A stretch of 64,000 nucleotides of DNA from Roseiarcus sp963822215 (GTDB taxonomy: Bacteria; Pseudomonadota; Alphaproteobacteria; Rhizobiales; Beijerinckiaceae): the NCBI GenBank assembly GCA_963822215.1, contig CAWGGX010000014.1, forward strand, positions 1-64,000, given 5' to 3'. The translations under genes and the position numbers were made by a program. Every line of letters begins with the position of its first letter. The stretch's first letter is position 1. Shown here piece after piece: positions 61,967 through 64,000 of the stretch. The notes under the pieces were generated by a model that ran no database searches, was not told the origin of the DNA, and saw only the letters and a program-made list of their open reading frames with translations.

Positions 61967-63436
61967 ATGGCGGGCGACGGCGCAGCTCTTGTCGAGTTCA
62001 CGGGGGTCGAAAAGTCGTACGGCGCCGTCCGGGCGCTGGACGGCGTCGATTTCTCGGTTCGGCAGGGCGAGTGCGTCGGAGTCGTCGGCCACAACGGCGC
62101 CGGCAAGTCGACGCTAATGCATGTCCTCAACGGGGCTGTCGCGCCCGACCGCGGCCGCCTCGTGATCTGCGGCGAAGAGCTGCGCGCCTATTCCGCCGCG
62201 CGCGCCAAGGCGTTCGGGCTGCGTCCGGTCTACCAGGAGCTCTCGCTGTGCCCGAACCTGACCGTCGCCGAGAACGCGCGGATCGTCCATCCGTCGATTC
62301 GCGGTTTCGGCTGGCACAGACGCGCCGGGGGGCTCATCCGCGCCAAGCTCGACGAGATCTTTCCCCGCCATGGCGTCTCCCCTGACGACCTCGTGCAGGA
62401 TCTGTCGATCGGACGGCGTCAGATGGTCGAAATCTCGCGCGCCTTCACCGTGTCGGATGATCGGCCGGCGCGCCTCGTCATCCTCGACGAGCCGACCTCT
62501 TCGCTCGACACGCACACCGCGAGCCAGCTGCTTGTCCATGTCCGGCGCTCCGTCGGCCAAGGTCTGAGCTGCGTGCTCATCTCGCATATCCTCGGCGAGG
62601 TCCTCGAGACCTGCGATCGCATTCTCGTCATGCGCGACGGCAAAGTGGTTGCGGAAGACCGTTCGCGCAATCTCAGCCGTTCGAAGCTGGTCGCCGCAAT
62701 GGGGGGTGTCGAAGGCGAACCCCCCATTTCAGCCGCTCAGCGCCGCGGCGACAGCGCCGGGCGGATCCGTGTGCGCATTCGCCCCGAGCGGCAGGCGGAC
62801 GGCCGCGAGCTCACGGCGCACGAAGGCGAGATCGTCGGCCTCGCCGGGCTCGCGGGGCACGGCCAGACCGAGCTCCTGCTGGCCGCGTTCGACGCCGCCT
62901 CGCGCCCGCGATCGGGCGAAATGGTCGAGGGGCCGGTCGCCCTTGTCGCCGGCGACCGGGTTTCGGACGGGATCTTCCCGCTATGGTCAATCGCGCGGAA
63001 TATCGGCGTGCGCTCGCTAAAGCGCCTGCGCGCGGGTCCCTTGGTCTCGCCTCGTCTCGAGGCGGAGTTGGCGGACTCCTGGCGGCGGCGGATCAGGATC
63101 CGCACGCCCGACGTCAGTCATAACATCCTGTCGCTGTCGGGCGGCAATCAGCAGAAGGCGCTGTTCGCGCGCGCGCTCGCGTCCGACGGGCGCGTCGTGC
63201 TGATGGACGACCCGATGCGCGGCGTCGACTATGGCACCAAGATCGAGGTCTACGAGCTCATCCGCGCCGAGGCGGCCGCTGGACGGACCTTTCTCTGGTA
63301 TACGACCGAGACGGAGGAGCTGAAGAACTGCGACCGCATCTACATCTTCCGCAACGGCGCGGTCGTCGCCGAGCTCACGCGCGACGAACTCACAGAGGAG
63401 CGCGTTATCCATTCCTCCTTCGCCGGGGTCGACTGA
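61967..63436 (+). CDS. Sugar ABC transporter 3, double ATP-binding protein (RbsA/MglA-like)
   Basis: 489 residues with two nucleotide-binding domains. The first has Walker A VGHNGAGKSTLMHVL, signature LSIGRRQMVEISRAF, Walker B RLVILDEPTSSLD and His in LISHILGEVL. The second, from about 265, has the degenerate Walker A GLAGHGQTELLLAAFD usual for RbsA-type second domains, then LSGGNQQKALFARAL and VVLMDDPMRGVDYGTK. It drives import with the permease encoded two bases later. It differs from transporters 1 and 2, which use single-domain ATPases. Confidence 0.93.
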   Translation: MAGDGAALVEFTGVEKSYGAVRALDGVDFSVRQGECVGVVGHNGAGKSTLMHVLNGAVAPDRGRLVICGEELRAYSAARAKAFGLRPVYQELSLCPNLTVAENARIVHPSIRGFGWHRRAGGLIRAKLDEIFPRHGVSPDDLVQDLSIGRRQMVEISRAFTVSDDRPARLVILDEPTSSLDTHTASQLLVHVRRSVGQGLSCVLISHILGEVLETCDRILVMRDGKVVAEDRSRNLSRSKLVAAMGGVEGEPPISAAQRRGDSAGRIRVRIRPERQADGRELTAHEGEIVGLAGLAGHGQTELLLAAFDAASRPRSGEMVEGPVALVAGDRVSDGIFPLWSIARNIGVRSLKRLRAGPLVSPRLEAELADSWRRRIRIRTPDVSHNILSLSGGNQQKALFARALASDGRVVLMDDPMRGVDYGTKIEVYELIRAEAAAGRTFLWYTTETEELKNCDRIYIFRNGAVVAELTRDELTEERVIHSSFAGVD

Positions 63437-63437
63437 C

Positions 63438-64000
63438 ATGAGCCTCGCGGCCTCGGCCTCGGATTTCGCGGGCGGGGCGGACTTTCGGCGCAGGCTTCGC
63501 GCGGCCCTTCCAGGTCTGTCGCTCGCCCTCGTCGTTGCGGCGATCGCCTGGCTGAACCCACGCGCGATCAGTTATTTCGGCTTCACGCTGATGCTGAACC
63601 TGGCGATCCCGATCGCGCTCGCGACGGTCGCGCAGATGTTCGTCATCGCTGGCAACGACCTTGATTTGTCGATCGGCACGTTCGTCGGCTTCGTCTGCTG
63701 CGTCTCGGCGACCTGGCTGCGTGATCAGCCGGCGCTTGGCGCGCTGGCGCTTCTGGGCTGCATCGCGCTCTACGCCGCGCTCGGGACCCTGATCTATCTG
63801 CGCAACCTGCCCTCGATCGTGGTGACGCTCGGGATGAGCTTCGTCTGGCAGGGCCTCGCGATCCTCCTCTTGCCGAAGCCAGGCGGGAGGGCGCCCGGAT
63901 GGCTGCTCGCGATCATGGGCGTCAAGCCGCCGTTCCTTCCGTTCCCGATCATCGCCGCCGTCGTTATCGCTGCGGTCGCCTGGTTCGGCCTCATGCGGAC
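63438..64000 (+). CDS. Sugar ABC transporter 3, permease (cut by window end)
   Basis: 187 residues seen before the window ends. RbsC-type: an N-terminal helix after a short cytoplasmic tail, FVIAGNDLDLSIGTFVGFV (family signature with the Asp-Leu-Ser-Ile-Gly core), LPSIVVTLGMSFVWQGLAIL. The ATG at 63438 follows the ATPase stop by one base. The C-terminal half lies outside the window. Confidence 0.9.
   Translation, partial: MSLAASASDFAGGADFRRRLRAALPGLSLALVVAAIAWLNPRAISYFGFTLMLNLAIPIALATVAQMFVIAGNDLDLSIGTFVGFVCCVSATWLRDQPALGALALLGCIALYAALGTLIYLRNLPSIVVTLGMSFVWQGLAILLLPKPGGRAPGWLLAIMGVKPPFLPFPIIAAVVIAAVAWFGLMR

Noticed and set aside
1..64000. CRISPR arrays, tRNA and rRNA genes, phage structural genes
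   Set aside because: No regularly spaced repeats, no tRNA cloverleaf with a T-loop consensus, no rRNA or capsid/tail sequences were recognised on either strand.

Overview
The window is high-GC DNA whose gene families and codon use point to an alphaproteobacterium, most likely a soil or plant-associated Hyphomicrobiales (rhizobial or methylotroph-like) relative. No rRNA, tRNA, CRISPR array or replication origin was found. The genus cannot be fixed from the sequence.

Left part (1-17.1 kb) is a mobile-element island. The window opens inside a group II intron that interrupts, in antisense, an IS91-type transposase (851-1572, minus) partnered with a tyrosine recombinase. After an Lgt-like membrane protein, a CadC/TolB/TPR regulator, a frameshifted small secreted-protein gene and a processive glycosyltransferase come remnants of IS630, a serine recombinase and an IS1182 transposase. 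Then comes the most striking object: a Russian-doll nest of four group II introns (11665-17147). Intron A is interrupted in domain I by intron B, which sits at exactly one homologous alignment column. A and B each encode their own reverse transcriptase/maturase. Each is also interrupted exactly between domains V and VI by a nearly identical 829-nt ORF-less group II intron, here called C. A third copy of C opens the window, again followed by a host domain VI. C's candidate EBS1 pairs with the 3' strand of the host domain V, so this looks like an intron that homes into the catalytic core of other introns.

Middle part (17.1-37.7 kb) holds scattered ordinary and accessory genes: a DUF4239 membrane protein, a small AT-richer islet bounded by repeated TCTCTCAAAA motifs, a PPOX flavoprotein, a Spy-like periplasmic protein with a two-component system, a LuxR regulator overlapping a catalytically dead HtrA-like PDZ protein, two paralogous tiny genes with a shared upstream inverted repeat, a RecD2 helicase, a ParE-type toxin-antitoxin pair, a Tat-exported amino-acid-type binding protein, a complete IS1182-family element with CTAG target duplication, a REP-like palindrome and a 309-bp MITE that beheaded an ABC ATPase gene.

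Right part (38.6-64 kb) is a large carbohydrate-utilisation locus. One module (38.6-42.3 kb) encodes a hydratase/FAH-fold enzyme, an RraA-type aldolase, a sugar-lactonase-type amidohydrolase and an FMN alpha-hydroxy-acid oxidase. A LacI regulator follows, with a TAAAGCGCTTTA operator just upstream. Then comes ABC sugar transporter 1 (ATPase, binding protein, two permeases) with an M20 deacylase. Transporter 2 (binding protein, ATPase, permease) leads directly into phosphotriesterase-like, glutamine-amidotransferase-like, PfkB kinase, BtpA/SgcQ and TenA genes in one tightly packed operon. After an IS6 element comes an SMP-30/isochorismatase-like fusion, then transporter 3 (binding protein, double ATPase, permease cut by the window end). 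The sugar substrates are not identifiable from the sequence. The likely logic is uptake of modified sugars, deacylation or lactone opening, phosphorylation, and cleavage to central metabolites.
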